This document shows positions 34,099 to 45,094 of a stretch of 64,000 nt of DNA, piece after piece. Position 1 is the stretch's first letter. Each line of letters opens with the position of its first letter. This DNA comes from Marvania coccoides (Eukaryota > Chlorophyta > Trebouxiophyceae > Chlorellales > Chlorellaceae). Below the pieces are notes generated by a model. That model did not search any database and had not been told where the DNA came from. It saw only the letters and a program-made list of their open reading frames with translations. The stretch lies in the NCBI GenBank assembly GCA_963854735.1, contig OY978104.1:868001-932000 (forward strand). Reading direction: 5' to 3'. The position numbers and the translations under genes are program-made.

Positions 34099-36207
34099 AT
34101 GGAACGCCAAGTAGAGACAAAAGGTTTGGAGGCCGCTCCTGGCACCCCAAGGTAAAATTTTAAATCGCCTTTTTTCATATGCCCAGTGTACACCGAGGAT
34201 AATTAAGCTCGTCTTGTTGTGCTTGGACGCAAATTTCCAGCTCTCTTACCTCAGCATTTCCCTTTTCCCCGTGATGGAGCTCCGACAGCCTAATGAGCTC
34301 CACCGTGACCTCCTACCCTCCCACCCCTCACCCCTCACCAGAAGACGCTACAGAAGCCTACCTGCCGAGGGAAGAAACCAGCCCCGTTGTTGCAGCTGCC
34401 ACAGCTCTCCAGCCCCACGTTTCCAGCCTCACTTCTTCAGTGTCGGGGCTCAACGATGCCCAGACGTTTGAGGGGCAGGAAGAAGCGGGGAAGGAGGAAG
34501 AAACGCCTCTCAGCGCGTACCAGGCGCCCGAGGTTTCAAAATGCGCAGCAGCAGAGCAGGTAAGCATTGGCTCGTGCGTTTTTTTATGACTCATCAATAC
34601 TCACGCTAGTCACTAGTACGAGTATTACTAATGCGAGTAGTGCTCGCATAATTCTCTCTATTCACTTTACATGCATCTTTTTTTATATGTGTGTTTTAGG
34701 AATTTATTGAGAGAGAGCTGCCTCTCTTCAGTCAAATGGCATCGAAGGTGGCTCAAGCAGAGGAGGCTGCGCGCGTGACGGAGCTGAAGAGCCAGGAGGC
34801 GGCCACAGATGCATCGGAGCTGGTGCGCATCCGCGTGGGCTGCTTGCAGGAGCTGGAGATGGCCATGGAGTGCCTCAACAAAGCCGATGGAATTATGGCA
34901 AGAAAATTCCAAACTTTTCTTTCCTTTTGTAAAGATTCAACCCCTTGATGAGTTAAATTTGCTTGTTCTTATTATGCTTATGCAGACAGAAGCGGAGAGC
35001 CTGACAACGGATGCCGAACGAGGGCGGCGGGCAAGGAGCATGGAGGCCAACGTGATGCAGAGGCGGGAGCACGTGAAAGAGCTTGCCAAAGCCGCTGAAA
35101 AGGTGGAAGGTAACCAAAAAAATGCAGTTTTTACCAGGAAAGAAAAGTGATGGCTGAATTGAGCAGCTTTAAAAACGCCACCTCTGTTCCAATTAAATTA
35201 AATTTTGCAGGCATGGCCCAGCTCCGTGCTGCTGCCTCCGAAGACCTCGAAACCCAGGCTGAGGAGACACACAAGGAGGTTTTCCGCCTGGACAAGGTCT
35301 GCGACGACGCGGTGGCCTCCGCTGAAAAGACACTGGCTGCCGCGGACGAAAGATATTGCGCCTTTCAAAAAGAATGCATCAGCGGCGACGCTGACGCTGC
35401 AGCCGCGCTGTTCGACGAGTACACGTCTCTGGCGGAGCGCGCGAGGGGCGAGGTGGCTGCTGCGGATGCTACGCTGCGTGCTGCCGAGCAGGCAGGGATG
35501 GCTGCTGAGCAAACGCGAGCGGCGGTGCAGCAGGCAGGAGATGACGTTTATGGCCTGCTGCACTGGGCTGCAGAGCTCGTGGGGTGCTCTGAGGCGCTCA
35601 GCCGCGGCACGGAGTGGCTTGCGCAGCAGGCGGAGCAGCGGGCGGTGAAAAAAGAAAGGGAGGCAGGGTGTGTGCTTGAGTTGAAAGTGAACGCCACGCC
35701 GCCGCTTCCTGTGGCCGCGCGTACGGGAGGGAGCGACGAGGATGTGGTGGCGGTGCAGCAGCGATACGAGCACGCGAAAGCACTGTCGGCGGTCAAAGAA
35801 AGGGAGGCCGATGAGATAGTAGAAGAAGCCAAAAGGTTACATGAGATTTTTTTTTTTATTTTTTTTCTCATTATTTTAACCTTGAAAACCTTGAAAACCC
35901 TTAAAAATCTTGAAACCTTTCTTTATTAGAATATTTTCAGCATTTAACCCAATTGATTTTTGAATTACTTCTTGTCGATTTTTTTTGTAGGCATGCAAGG
36001 GAAAGCGCATGGCTGGCCCGCCAAGCGCGCCAGCGCGCAGAGCACATCAACCGCGTCTTGTCGGACGCTGCGACCTCGTACGAGCGCGAAAAGGCGGCGC
36101 TGGACCGCGTGGAGCTGCTTCTGGTGAGCGCCAGGGCTGCCACTGTATCCAGAGTTGTAAAACAATGGGTTGGGATGATGGGAGAGCACGTGCGCAGTGA
36201 AGAGTGA
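34099..36207 (+). CDS. Coiled-coil protein C (6 exons, 495 residues)
   Basis: Exons 34099-34151, 34289-34559, 34700-34897, 34986-35109, 35211-35835, 35991-36207; phases close if intron 3 uses a GC donor (ATG then GCAAGA). The ATG at 34099 starts MERQVETKGLEAAPGTP, close in style to METTKTTKAYS of protein B. A disordered Pro/Ser/Glu-rich head of about 105 residues is followed by a continuous Ala/Glu/Arg coiled coil to the stop. It includes GVGC-free long heptad stretches such as AAADATLRAAEQAGMAAEQT. Likely a paralog of the proteins at 8.6 and 13.6 kb by layout, but direct sequence identity outside the coil is low. Function unknown, structural role inferred. Confidence 0.78.
34171..34206 (+). 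repeat. Dispersed intronic repeat, copy in intron 1 of coiled-coil gene C
   Basis: Reads TTTTTCATATGCCCAGTG then CACCGAGGATAATTAA, about 30 of 36 positions shared with the 37.7-kb copy. It lies in the intron between 34151 and 34289, in the sense direction of its host gene. Confidence 0.85.
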
Positions 36208-36333
36208 GGGGCGCTCTAATCCAGTGTATTACTCAAGAAAAACAACCAAAACAACAACAACGAAGAAAAGAAAAGGTTGGAAGAAAGAAAAGGTTGTTAA
36301 GAAAGAAAATGTTATTGTGTTTTTTTCCTTTTT

Positions 36334-36391
36334 GGGGGTGGGGGGTGGGGGGTGGGGGGTGGGGGGTGGGGGGTGGGGGGGGTAGGGGGGT
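36334..36391 (+). repeat. (GGGGGGT)n G-rich minisatellite
   Basis: About eight G5-G8 runs separated by single T (or TA) residues over 58 bp, on the forward strand 130 bp after the coiled-coil gene C stop and 100 bp from the 3' end of the convergent E-Syt gene. Four or more G-runs give strong potential for a G-quadruplex. Confidence 0.95.
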
Positions 36392-36496
36392 ATATTCACA
36401 CGCTTGAAATGATAGCAAGTCTAAAATTTACGCTAAAGAAAGCGCAAAGACTAATTACTTTTGTTCTATTGTAAACGAAACGACCGAGTATACCTT

Positions 36497-39398
36497 TCAG
36501 CAGAAGGTTCCAATCCAACGAACCTCCAGGCTGCAGCTGCCGCCCTCCTCCAAACCCATCTTGCCGCCCTTGTTGCCCGCCCGTATCACCTCCTGCAGCG
36601 GAAAGCTCATGGTGCCCACAATGTCTGAGCCGCTGAGAAATCCGACCTCTTGCAGCAGCACTGTCACTGCACGCAGAAGGAAAACCCCCGCCGGTTATTA
36701 AAATTAATTTACTATTAAATTTAATTGCAGTTTTTTAAATGTAAATTTGATTTTAAAACTGACCTTCGATGTCGCTTTTTGTGGTGAGCTCGCCGTCGAT
36801 GTTGATTTCCATGAGGCTGCCGCTGAAGTCGGCGTTGCCGTGGCGAGAGACCTTGAACGGCTGCGACTCCACCGGCTCAAGTTCCCCCACGCAAACCACA
36901 GCCTTACTGCACAGCACAACGGCAATTCAACAAAAATATAATCAATGCATGCCAGCTATGCGATAGAAAGGTTATTTTCTTTTGGCGGAATGGCACGACC
37001 CCCACCCCCCGGGGGCTTTCTTTGAAACTTACACTGACGGCTTCCAGATGAGACCGTGAACCCCCAGCCCCCTGCACTCCCGCACATCTACCTGCACCGT
37101 GCCGCTCAGCATCAGGGCCTTCAGTCCCGGGTCGATTTGGGCCCCCTGCAGCGCCCGATGCACACCCCGCTGCATGGCCTGTTGATAAATAGAATTAGAA
37201 GTCAATAAACTAGCTAATGAAATATTCGATGGTTTATGAGCACATTTGACTGTATATTAAAACTAAAATTAAATAAATTGCAGGTCATTTAGCAAGAACG
37301 TTTTTTTGAAATATAAATATCCGGTTTGGTGGCATTACCTGCCCGATGAATTCAGCCTCGGGGTCGGTCCACTTCCGCCACTGCAACCTCACCCGCAGAG
37401 AGCACTTGGCGACTGAGTGGGACGCCGGCTTGGCCAGCACGTGCAAGACTCGGCCTCCCTTGGTGTAGTGCATGGCAGAGTCCTCGCGCTTGGCGTCTTG
37501 CTGCTCCTCCTCGCTCGCAGAGGTCACGTTCAGCCACAGGTCGTGCCAGCGGTTCTCTTCGAGTTCGGAGAGCGAAACCTGGCAAGGGATAAAAAAATTA
37601 ATCGTGTGATAAAACATAGAATCTGAATTTCAGCTCGAAAACAATATTATTTACCTCGCAGCGCCCTATTTCGTCGTTGGGGCTGAAATCGTCGTAGTCC
37701 CTGCAAAGCAATCACGGAAAAAATAAATAAAATCAATACACATATTTTTGTTGAAAAATAAGATTGAGACTTAATATCCTCGGTGCTTGGCGGGCATATG
37801 AAAAATACACAGCCTGTGCTGAGCATATGAAATACACGACAGCAACAAAATTGCCGGCCAATAACTGACCAGAGCGCGAAGCGGAGGCGCTGGTGCTCTG
37901 GGGAGTGTACTGGCATGAGGAACTCTTCGTCCCATTTGGGGCGCTTTCCCTTGACGATCTTGGTCTTGTGGCGCTGGGTGTGGCGCACGTACGCCTCCTA
38001 AATGCATGAAATCAGCGTTTTGGGGCCAAAAATCCACTTATTTAATTTAAAAATAATAATTAATATCCTCGGTGCTTGGCGGGCATATAAAAAAATAATC
38101 AGAGGAAAAAATGCGCACCACAAAAGTGTCAGAACCCCCAAACAGGTCCATGCGAGGCACTCCTTTCGCCTCGACCACCTTGCACTGCAGCATCCCCACG
38201 GGGCGCTGGATGTCCGGCGCAGCGGGGTCCAGCTGGTTGAAGTAGTGGTCGGGCAGGACGTACGGCATCCAGATGGCCTCCTGCACGGTGGCTGCAATAA
38301 AATATAAGCAATTAAACGTTAAATTAAAAAACAGTCTTTCGCCCGAATTTTGGGAGAGAGGGGAGGTGCGGAAATTTGAGAGCTAGGGAAAAAAGGAAGG
38401 TGGGTGCGGAATATAATCGACTTGCTCTTCAGCCATGATTTGATGGACGGCATCAGGGCGCTCAGAGAGCTGCCCATGGGTCCTCCGGTGACAGTCGGCG
38501 TGAAATCAAACTCAGGGAGCTGGGTGAAAGCCACCTGGACCGCGCCAACGATAGGGATACGGTGCAGCAGCGGGCGCAGCGCCAACTGCAGCGTGCCCTT
38601 GACTGAGGTGTCCTCCACCCCCACGCGCATCGTGAGCAGCTTGGCCAGCTGATCCTCGATCAGATTGGGCACCAGCGAGTAAATGTCGTTTCCCATCACC
38701 TGGAAGGAATAGAAGGGGAAGAAAAGAGAAGGACAAAAACTTTTTTTATTTTATTTTATTTTTAACTGTTTTTCTAGTGACGCTCACACTCACCTGCAGC
38801 TCGATTTCTACGTCCTGCTTGGACTGCCACTCGATGTCCACCTGCACGAACACGTCATCCACCAGGCTTTCCTCGTCCACTATGCGTACACAGCGAAGGT
38901 CCGGCTCTTTGGCGCCCAGCTCGAACTTGACCAGCTTGAGGGAGTGCACCCAAGAGGGGCGGCTCTGCTCCAAAATGGCTGCAAAAACGTAATTCCAAGC
39001 TCAATGATGTTTTATTGCATAAATTTGAATGGTTGAAGCCTGCAAATAGTCGTGGCGAGATTATTATTTTTGGCAGTTTTATTGGGTTAAAACTTACGCG
39101 GGACCGTCCCCCAGGCGATGTCTTGGGTGGTCTGGCGGATGTAGGGCCACAGGTGCTCGACGACCTTGCTGATCCAGTCCTCTGCAGGCCGAGCGCCCTC
39201 TTCGCGGCGCTGCTGCTGCTCCTCAGAAGGGCGCGCAGCCTGGCAGCCCACTGGGGTCTCGGGGGCGATCTCTGAAACTTCGCCGATTTTTGAGGCGCTC
39301 ACTGGCGGCCTGAAAACTTCGGCAATGGGAGGATTCGCGGCAGGAGGGGCTGCAGAGATGTAGTTCTGGGCCTGAACGCCCGCGAACGGGGCAGCCAT
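36497..39398 (-). CDS. Extended synaptotagmin / plant synaptotagmin-like protein: SMP domain plus two C2 domains (10 exons, 601 residues)
   Basis: A membrane tether at ER-plasma-membrane contacts that moves lipids. Exons: 39398-39098, 38978-38794, 38699-38426, 38291-38119, 37997-37870, 37700-37655, 37578-37339, 37178-37033, 36906-36764, 36666-36497. Intron 3 needs a GC donor. The SMP domain spans residues ~75-255 (WISKVVEHLWPYIRQ, PPILEQSRPSW, LKLVKFELGAKEPDL, then GNDIYSLVPNLIEDQLA and PIVGAVQVAF). C2A follows (GMLQCKVVEAKGVPRMDLFGG, SDTFVEAYV, PKWDEEFLMPVH, FALWDYDDFSPNDEIGRCE). A divergent C2B is at ~465-600 (LSGTVQVDVRECRGL). C2A keeps an acidic SDTFV and DYDDFSPND, compatible with calcium binding. 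No N-terminal hairpin membrane anchor is seen, unlike animal E-Syts. Confidence 0.92.
37743..37805 (-). repeat. Dispersed intronic repeat, full-length copy in E-Syt intron 5
   Basis: A 63-bp unit; in the sense of the host gene it reads TTTTTCATATGCCC, then CCAAGCACCGAGGATATTAA, then an AT-rich right part ending CAACAAAAATA. It lies in the intron 37701-37869. A second left end (GTATTTCATATGC) occurs just upstream in the same intron at about 37822-37834. The copy is identical to 17516-17578 except for one base. Confidence 0.95.
38061..38095 (-). repeat. Dispersed intronic repeat, copy in E-Syt intron 4
   Basis: Shares the TTTTTxATATGCCC left end and the CCAAGCACCGAGGATATTAA core with the copy in the next intron of the same gene. 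It is in the sense orientation and makes up much of this 121-bp intron (37998-38118). Confidence 0.93.
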
Positions 39399-39715
39399 GT
39401 TGGTTGCGTGGCTGGTTTCGGCTTTTCTGAGTTCAAATATTTTGTTGAGCTTTTCTGGAGCTAAATCGGCTGATGAGCTGAGTTTATGCTTGGAATGGGT
39501 AAAATATTTTAAAATGTGCATACATATTAGCCAATCAAGATTTCAGCGCACAGAAAAGAAGCTGTTCATGCGGAACCTGAAAGAAAACATTTGTTTTTTT
39601 GTGCATGTGCCAGTTGCTCCCAAAATAATAATTCGATCATTTTTAGGTTTCATCTTCATATAATTACCCTCCGCATTCATATAACCCCCCTCCGCATTCA
39701 TCCAAGGCTCACGAA

Positions 39716-41378
39716 ATGGCCCTTGCTCAGCAGCAAAATGGAGGCCCTTCCTTCAGGTGAAGCCTTTCATCGCATTCGATTCACCAATTTCCTTCAAATA
39801 CGTCCGTTACTCTTTACCCTGTGTACTGTCCATTTTGAGCTTAACAATTTCACACTACTGGGCGTGAAATTATAACAATAAACGATTATTTCACAATAAG
39901 TCTCCGCCTCCCTTGCAGCACCATCAACCAGGCCCCGATCACGGTGCAGCGGCCGGCGCCAGCCGACCTCGACAAGGTCATGCGGAATCCAGGCGCGCCG
40001 CGCGCAAACTTTACAATCGACAAAGAGCACCCCCAGCCCACCAGCACCTCCTCAGACATGACCGTGCTGCAGCAGTGAGTTCTTGTTAGATAAATATTTG
40101 CCAAATCTTGCAGTGCTTTGCTTTTTTCCGCTCTGTTCTGGAGGTTATGCTCGGCATTGTGTGGAGATTTGAGCGAATGCACCAGAAAGCTTCAAATTTT
40201 TAGCCTTTTCAGTTTTCACACCTTGAATTTGCTGAATGTAAGAATTTTATAATTTAATTTTACACCGTTGAGCGCTCTCCTTTCGCAGGCACGTGTCTTT
40301 CTGGGACAGCGACGGCGACGGCGTCATTTGGCCCTCCGACACCTTCAGGGGCTTCCGCAACCTGGGCTTCGACCCCTTCCTGTGAGCTTCGAAAAGCTTC
40401 TTCTGCAGATCTCGCTGCAAAAAGCTCGTTTCTTTCAAAGGCTTTACCCAAAGAAAATTTATTATTTCCCACGCTCCATTAATTTCGCAGGTCCTCCCTG
40501 GCGATCCCCGTGATCCACGGCACCTTCAGCTACTGGACGCAGGAGTCCTGGATCCCCCACCCCGGGATGGCCATCCGTACGAAGAATGCTCACAAAATGA
40601 AGCACGGCAGCGACAGGTATTATGCAAAATTTACAGCATTTTTATTATTATAATAAATAGAAACTTATACGTAAATGAACGCTTTCTTCGTTTTTTTTTT
40701 TTTTTTTTGCAGCGAAACCTACGACACTGAAGGGCGCTACGTGCCCGAGAAATTCGAGGAAATTTTCTCAAAATACGACAGAGGCAACAAGGGGGGGCTG
40801 TCACTCAGCGACATCCAGCAGATGATCAAGGGCGAGTAAAAGAAAACTGCGTTTTCCTCGCCAATGCAGTTATCAATAATTTTGCTAAAACTTAACGTTC
40901 CACTCTCTCTTCACCCACATACGCTATTAGGCAACTCCAACATCATGGACCCCGTGGGATGGATTGCCGGCTGGCTGGAGTGGAATACCAGCTACTACCT
41001 CGCAGCCCAGGTGAGGAGCAGCAAAAATAATTCCCGTCAATTCCCTTTTTTTTTTTTCATTATTATATTTTCAAAATTTTGTTTGTTTGTTTATAAGCAT
41101 GCATGAATGCTTACTTTACACATTCGACGCTATTAATTGCGCTGCAGGACACCCCCAACGGCAAGCTGCTACTGAAAGAGGACGTGCGCGCGATTATTGA
41201 GGGAACCCTTTTCCAGGGAGTGTCTCAAGAGATCAGGGCTGGCCGGCTGAAACGCTCCTCCAATTTCCGCGCTGGGCTCGTCCCCGTCAGTGGCAAGAAA
41301 AAAGAAGAGGCTCCCCCCGCGGTGGGCATAGAGAAATCTGAGAAGCGGGTGGCGGTGGAGACGCGCAAGGAGCAGTGA
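39716..41378 (+). CDS. Caleosin / peroxygenase (7 exons, 281 residues)
   Basis: Caleosins are lipid-droplet or ER proteins with a calcium-binding EF-hand and heme-dependent peroxygenase activity on unsaturated fatty-acid hydroperoxides. Exons 39716-39756, 39919-40074, 40289-40381, 40491-40616, 40713-40831, 40931-41010, 41148-41378; intron 5 needs a GC donor. Visible signatures: HVSFWDSDGDGVIWPSDTF (EF-hand loop with the invariant His just before it), RGFRNLGFD, the hydrophobic and Pro-rich knot region AIPVIHGTFSYWTQESWIPH, then KMKHGSDSETYDTEGRYVPE with the second heme-ligand His, and FEEIFSKYD. The EF-hand 12th position is Asp rather than the common Glu. The C-terminal 40 residues are basic. 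Confidence 0.95.
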
Positions 41379-42119
41379 ACAGCGAGCTTGGCTGGCAAGT
41401 TTGATTTGAGAGTTGATTAACTGGAACAAAACGCAGCATTAAGAAATCGCATACTTTTGCATTTTTCGTGTGTGCTGCACAACACGTTTGCACTCCTTTC
41501 AGAACATCTGGCATTTTTTTGCACTTGCATCGTATAATCGAATGCTTCATTAGCTATATTTCGTGTTGCATGTTTGCTGTCGTCAATTGCTAATTGCTTG
41601 TAAACCTGTAGTATAATCATAGTGCATGGACGCAAGCTCCTTGCTGTTACTTTGTAGCCGCATCAACGGGGAATGAGCAATTCTTTAATTTCAGCTCCGG
41701 CGCATATGCGCAGCTTAGTCATCAACCATAACTCATTCTGCGCCTTTGTTTTTTATTTCCCACTTTCAGCAGGGCCGCTGCTTCAAACACACTCCTCGTT
41801 CTTCACCCATTTCATTAGTAGTTGCTATACTAAGAATCATATTTACCACGCCTCACTATCATCCAGGCTCAATTAAACCGAAGGAGGCGCAGCGCACACA
41901 GGGAATTTATTTCGAAGGAGGGGCAGAAGAAAAAGAACGAAGGACGCAGCTCTCTGTTCCATTCTCCTTAGAATCCAATCCCCTGTATGCTGTTTACCCA
42001 TCGCCATCTCCACTAATAACTACCTCTTTATTAATATTATTAGAAACGTCCCTTTCTCTTTCCGATTTTCACTCATCCCCACCCCGGAAAAAAAGTACCC
42101 ACTGCTGCCTAGTGAGAAA
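41379..42119. other. Spacer between convergent genes
   Basis: About 740 bp without a supported gene. GCTTGTAAACC near 41598 is a possible 3'-end signal for caleosin. The open frame at 41746-42171 overlaps the 3' end of the opposite gene and lacks features of a real protein. Confidence 0.55.
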
Positions 42120-44751
42120 CTACGCCACGCTGGAGATGAGCCCCCGCTTGGCCTGCACGTGTGGGAGGTAGTGCTTGGCGGTGGTCACCTTCAAGTCAAT
42201 CACGTAAACCAGCACCGACGGCAGCAGCACTCCCGTGCTGAGCTGCAGCAGCGACACCGCCGCCATGCACCGCAGCCCAGAGGGCTCGCTGCCGAACGCG
42301 CGGGTGCACAGCTGCGAGGTGGAGGCGGCGGCGAACACCACGGAGGCCAGTTGCAGCGGGGCTTGCAGCAGCGTTCTAACCCGAAGGCCGGCCACTAAAA
42401 GAGCGACGAGGGCCACAGCCAAGGCTGCGACGGCCACTGGGCCGGGGCGGACCTCGAGTTTGTTGAGGAGGGACCACCCCATCCAGGTGTTGGCCACCGG
42501 GAGGACAACCATGCGGTACAGATGGAATACCTGGAACACCGCTCCCCCGTAGGAGATGTGCTGCTCGTACCTGAATTACGTTAATAAAAAAAATGCATTA
42601 AGAATCCAATAGAATATAAAACCACGCATTCTAGTGAAAAAAACGGGTGTTTCTGTGATGTTTAATGGAGTGTTATTATCTATAAAAAGCTATAGCGTGT
42701 GATAATACTTAAAGAGCTGTCAATCGAGGGAAAACATATTTCGATGCTATTAAAAAACGAGTGACGCTTACCACAGCCAGCGCAGCGCCAGAAGCACGAT
42801 GTCCACGGCGGCGATGCCGATGGACACCCCCACGGCAGCGCGGTTTTCGCCGCCCACCGCTGCGTCGGAAAAGTAGGCATACACGATGCACATCGAGACC
42901 AAATTAAAAAGAAAGTCGCCCCAGTCCAGGTCAGGGTCTGAGTAGCTGCCGCTGTCGCTGTGGGGGGAAGAAAAGTACGGCACAGCAGTGCCATCTTTGA
43001 CGCCGGCAGTGGGCGACTGCACCACCGCCGCAGCGGCGGCAGCGGCCGCTGCGGCTGCCGCGGTGGTGGTGAGGACCTGCGGGGAGGTAGGGACGGCCGT
43101 GGTGGCATTGTTGAGGGTAGAAGCGGTGTTGCCGGCGCTGCCATTGACTGGTATGCGTCCGGGGCCTTTGAGTCGCGGAGGAGAGTGGGGAGACAAGCCG
43201 TTGGGGGGGGTGCCATTTGTGGCGTGGGGGGGCGACTCGGAGGAGGCTAGGGAGGAGGATTGGGCAGCTGAGAAGGGGTTTGCCGGGGCAGCAGCGCCTC
43301 CAGCAGAATTGGGCCTAGATCGCGAGCTAGCTGACGATATCAGCACTTCTGCGTGCTCCGCAAACTGCCCGCTCCCCGCGGAGCCTCTGGTGGAGGCTTG
43401 GGAGGAGCTGACGGGCTGCGCAGCTTGCTTTTTTGCCCCCGCCACTGCCGCAATGGCCGCTGCAGGCTTTTCCCGCCGCTCCTTCCCTTTGAGCTGCTGC
43501 TCCTTGAGCTGCTGCTGCAGCAGCTGTTCTTTCCGCCCCCCGGTGGTGCGCATGTAGTTTTCCCGCAGCAGGGGGGGCATGATGCGGCTCACGAAACCCT
43601 CAACGCGTGCAGCATGAACAGCATAGCGCAGCATGGCCACCAGCGGCGACATGGCCATCGCCAGCAGCCACACCACGCGTGAGCGGTCAAATGCATGCGG
43701 CTCAGAGGACGCCAGCGTCAAAATTCCCACCAGGTGGTCGTCAGCTGCAAAAATGGGGGCGGCAGCCATAGAGCGAGCCCCAGACTCGTGCAGACGTTCC
43801 CAATCTGCGTAGTGAGGGCCTCTGCACGTGCGCACAGACACAGACCATCGATTCAGTACATATTTAAGGAGAGGAATAAACAAATATGCTTCAAAAAAAC
43901 AGCTGTGAATAATGATCAAGGGAAAAAACTACTTTGGCTACTGCTGATACCCACTTTTCTCCGTAGTCGTTGCAGATGATGCCTTCTTTGTTTCCCCCAG
44001 CAGCGTGAAACGCGGCTGTGGCGGTGAGCGAGTGCCCCAACGGTGGCGCTACTCGAGGCCCTCCGTCTTCAGACAGCACATACGAGCAACAATTGCTCCA
44101 GTCCATGCCTGAAGCCGATTGAGACTCCAGCGCGCTGTTCACCCGCCTCCACGCCTGAAAATCAGCGCCGTCGGCCACTGTGCCAGGGACTACACTACTC
44201 CCGCTGCCGCCTGGAGGTGTACCGGCGTTAGCAGACTTTCCTCCTCCTTTCCCGGACTGGGAGGCGGACCCCGAGCCCCCGCCTCGTTTGCCCTTGCCGC
44301 TGGCGCTGCCGCCGGTGGGGGGCTTGTCCTCTGCGCTGCTGCGGCGGGGGAGGAGGAGAATGCTGACGTGCATGAGACCGGTGATAACTAGCTGGGCGCG
44401 CTGCATGAACAGCCGAAACGCCTGGGAGCCCGTGGCAGAGCCGGAAGATAGCTCCCGGAGGAGGTCCTCTACCCCTGCCAGAGCACCACCCTGAAAATAT
44501 AAATTGGAGAAAATAATTGAAAAATTGGACACAAACAATGTTTGGAAAGTGTGGGAAAAGGGGCTGGGAGAAGGGGGCGTGAGAGTGTGCATTGTGTTCA
44601 CGGAAATTGGGTGCGTGGGGGCTGGTTTTCTGTCCGTAAAGCGTACCTTCGCTTCGGTGGGTTGGGCACTCACGCAGCCCAGGAAACACAGGCACAGAAA
44701 CAGGCCATGTGCTCCTAAGAGGCAGCGAGTAATGTACATAGAGGCCGCCAT
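42120..44751 (-). CDS. GAF-domain membrane protein (4 exons, 713 residues)
   Basis: Exons 44751-44647, 44490-43955, 43821-42772, 42570-42120; phases close. A signal peptide or first membrane helix (GLFLCLCFLGCVSAQ) is in exon 1. A GAF-like sensor domain follows, split by two introns: DLLRELSSGSATGSQAFRLF and LVITGLMHVSILLL, then PLGHSLTATAAFHAAG and IICNDYGEKGPHYADWERLH to ARSMAAAPIFAADDHLVGIL and TLASSEPHAF. A ~200-residue Ala/Ser/Pro linker with a poly-Ala run comes next. Last are about six hydrophobic helices (FLFNLVSMCIVYAYF, VGVSIGIAAVDIVLLALRW, VAVAALAVALVALLVAGL and others). No kinase, cyclase or other output domain follows. A membrane-bound small-molecule or redox sensor is inferred. 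Confidence 0.8.
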
Positions 44752-45094
44752 CGTTGAAACAATCCTCAGGCGGAAGAGATTGCAGTTTTTATCATTTTTG
44801 TGTGACCGAAATGTGTGATTTTATTTAAATGAATACAGAGTAATCGAGATTTTAGAATCAATGCGAATAATTATAAAGTATTATATTGCTTAAATGTGAA
44901 ATAAATCTGCGTCATTCAGCTGTTCACTTGCCAGCGAGCATAACAACTCCTTCCTTCCAGCCACTGCGCTTCTTGCTATTTATTTAAAACATTTCATTCC
45001 TTTACAATAACTGAAACCCACGAGAGGGCCGTACGCGAGTGGGGCGTGTTTCGAACATGGCAATTTTTCAACTTTTTAATTTCGCTTTCGGGCA
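44752..45094. promoter_or_regulatory. Divergent promoter region between GAF gene and YqaJ-like gene
   Basis: A 343-bp AT-rich spacer between opposite start codons with no ORF of interest. A shared promoter is inferred from the layout. Confidence 0.45.
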
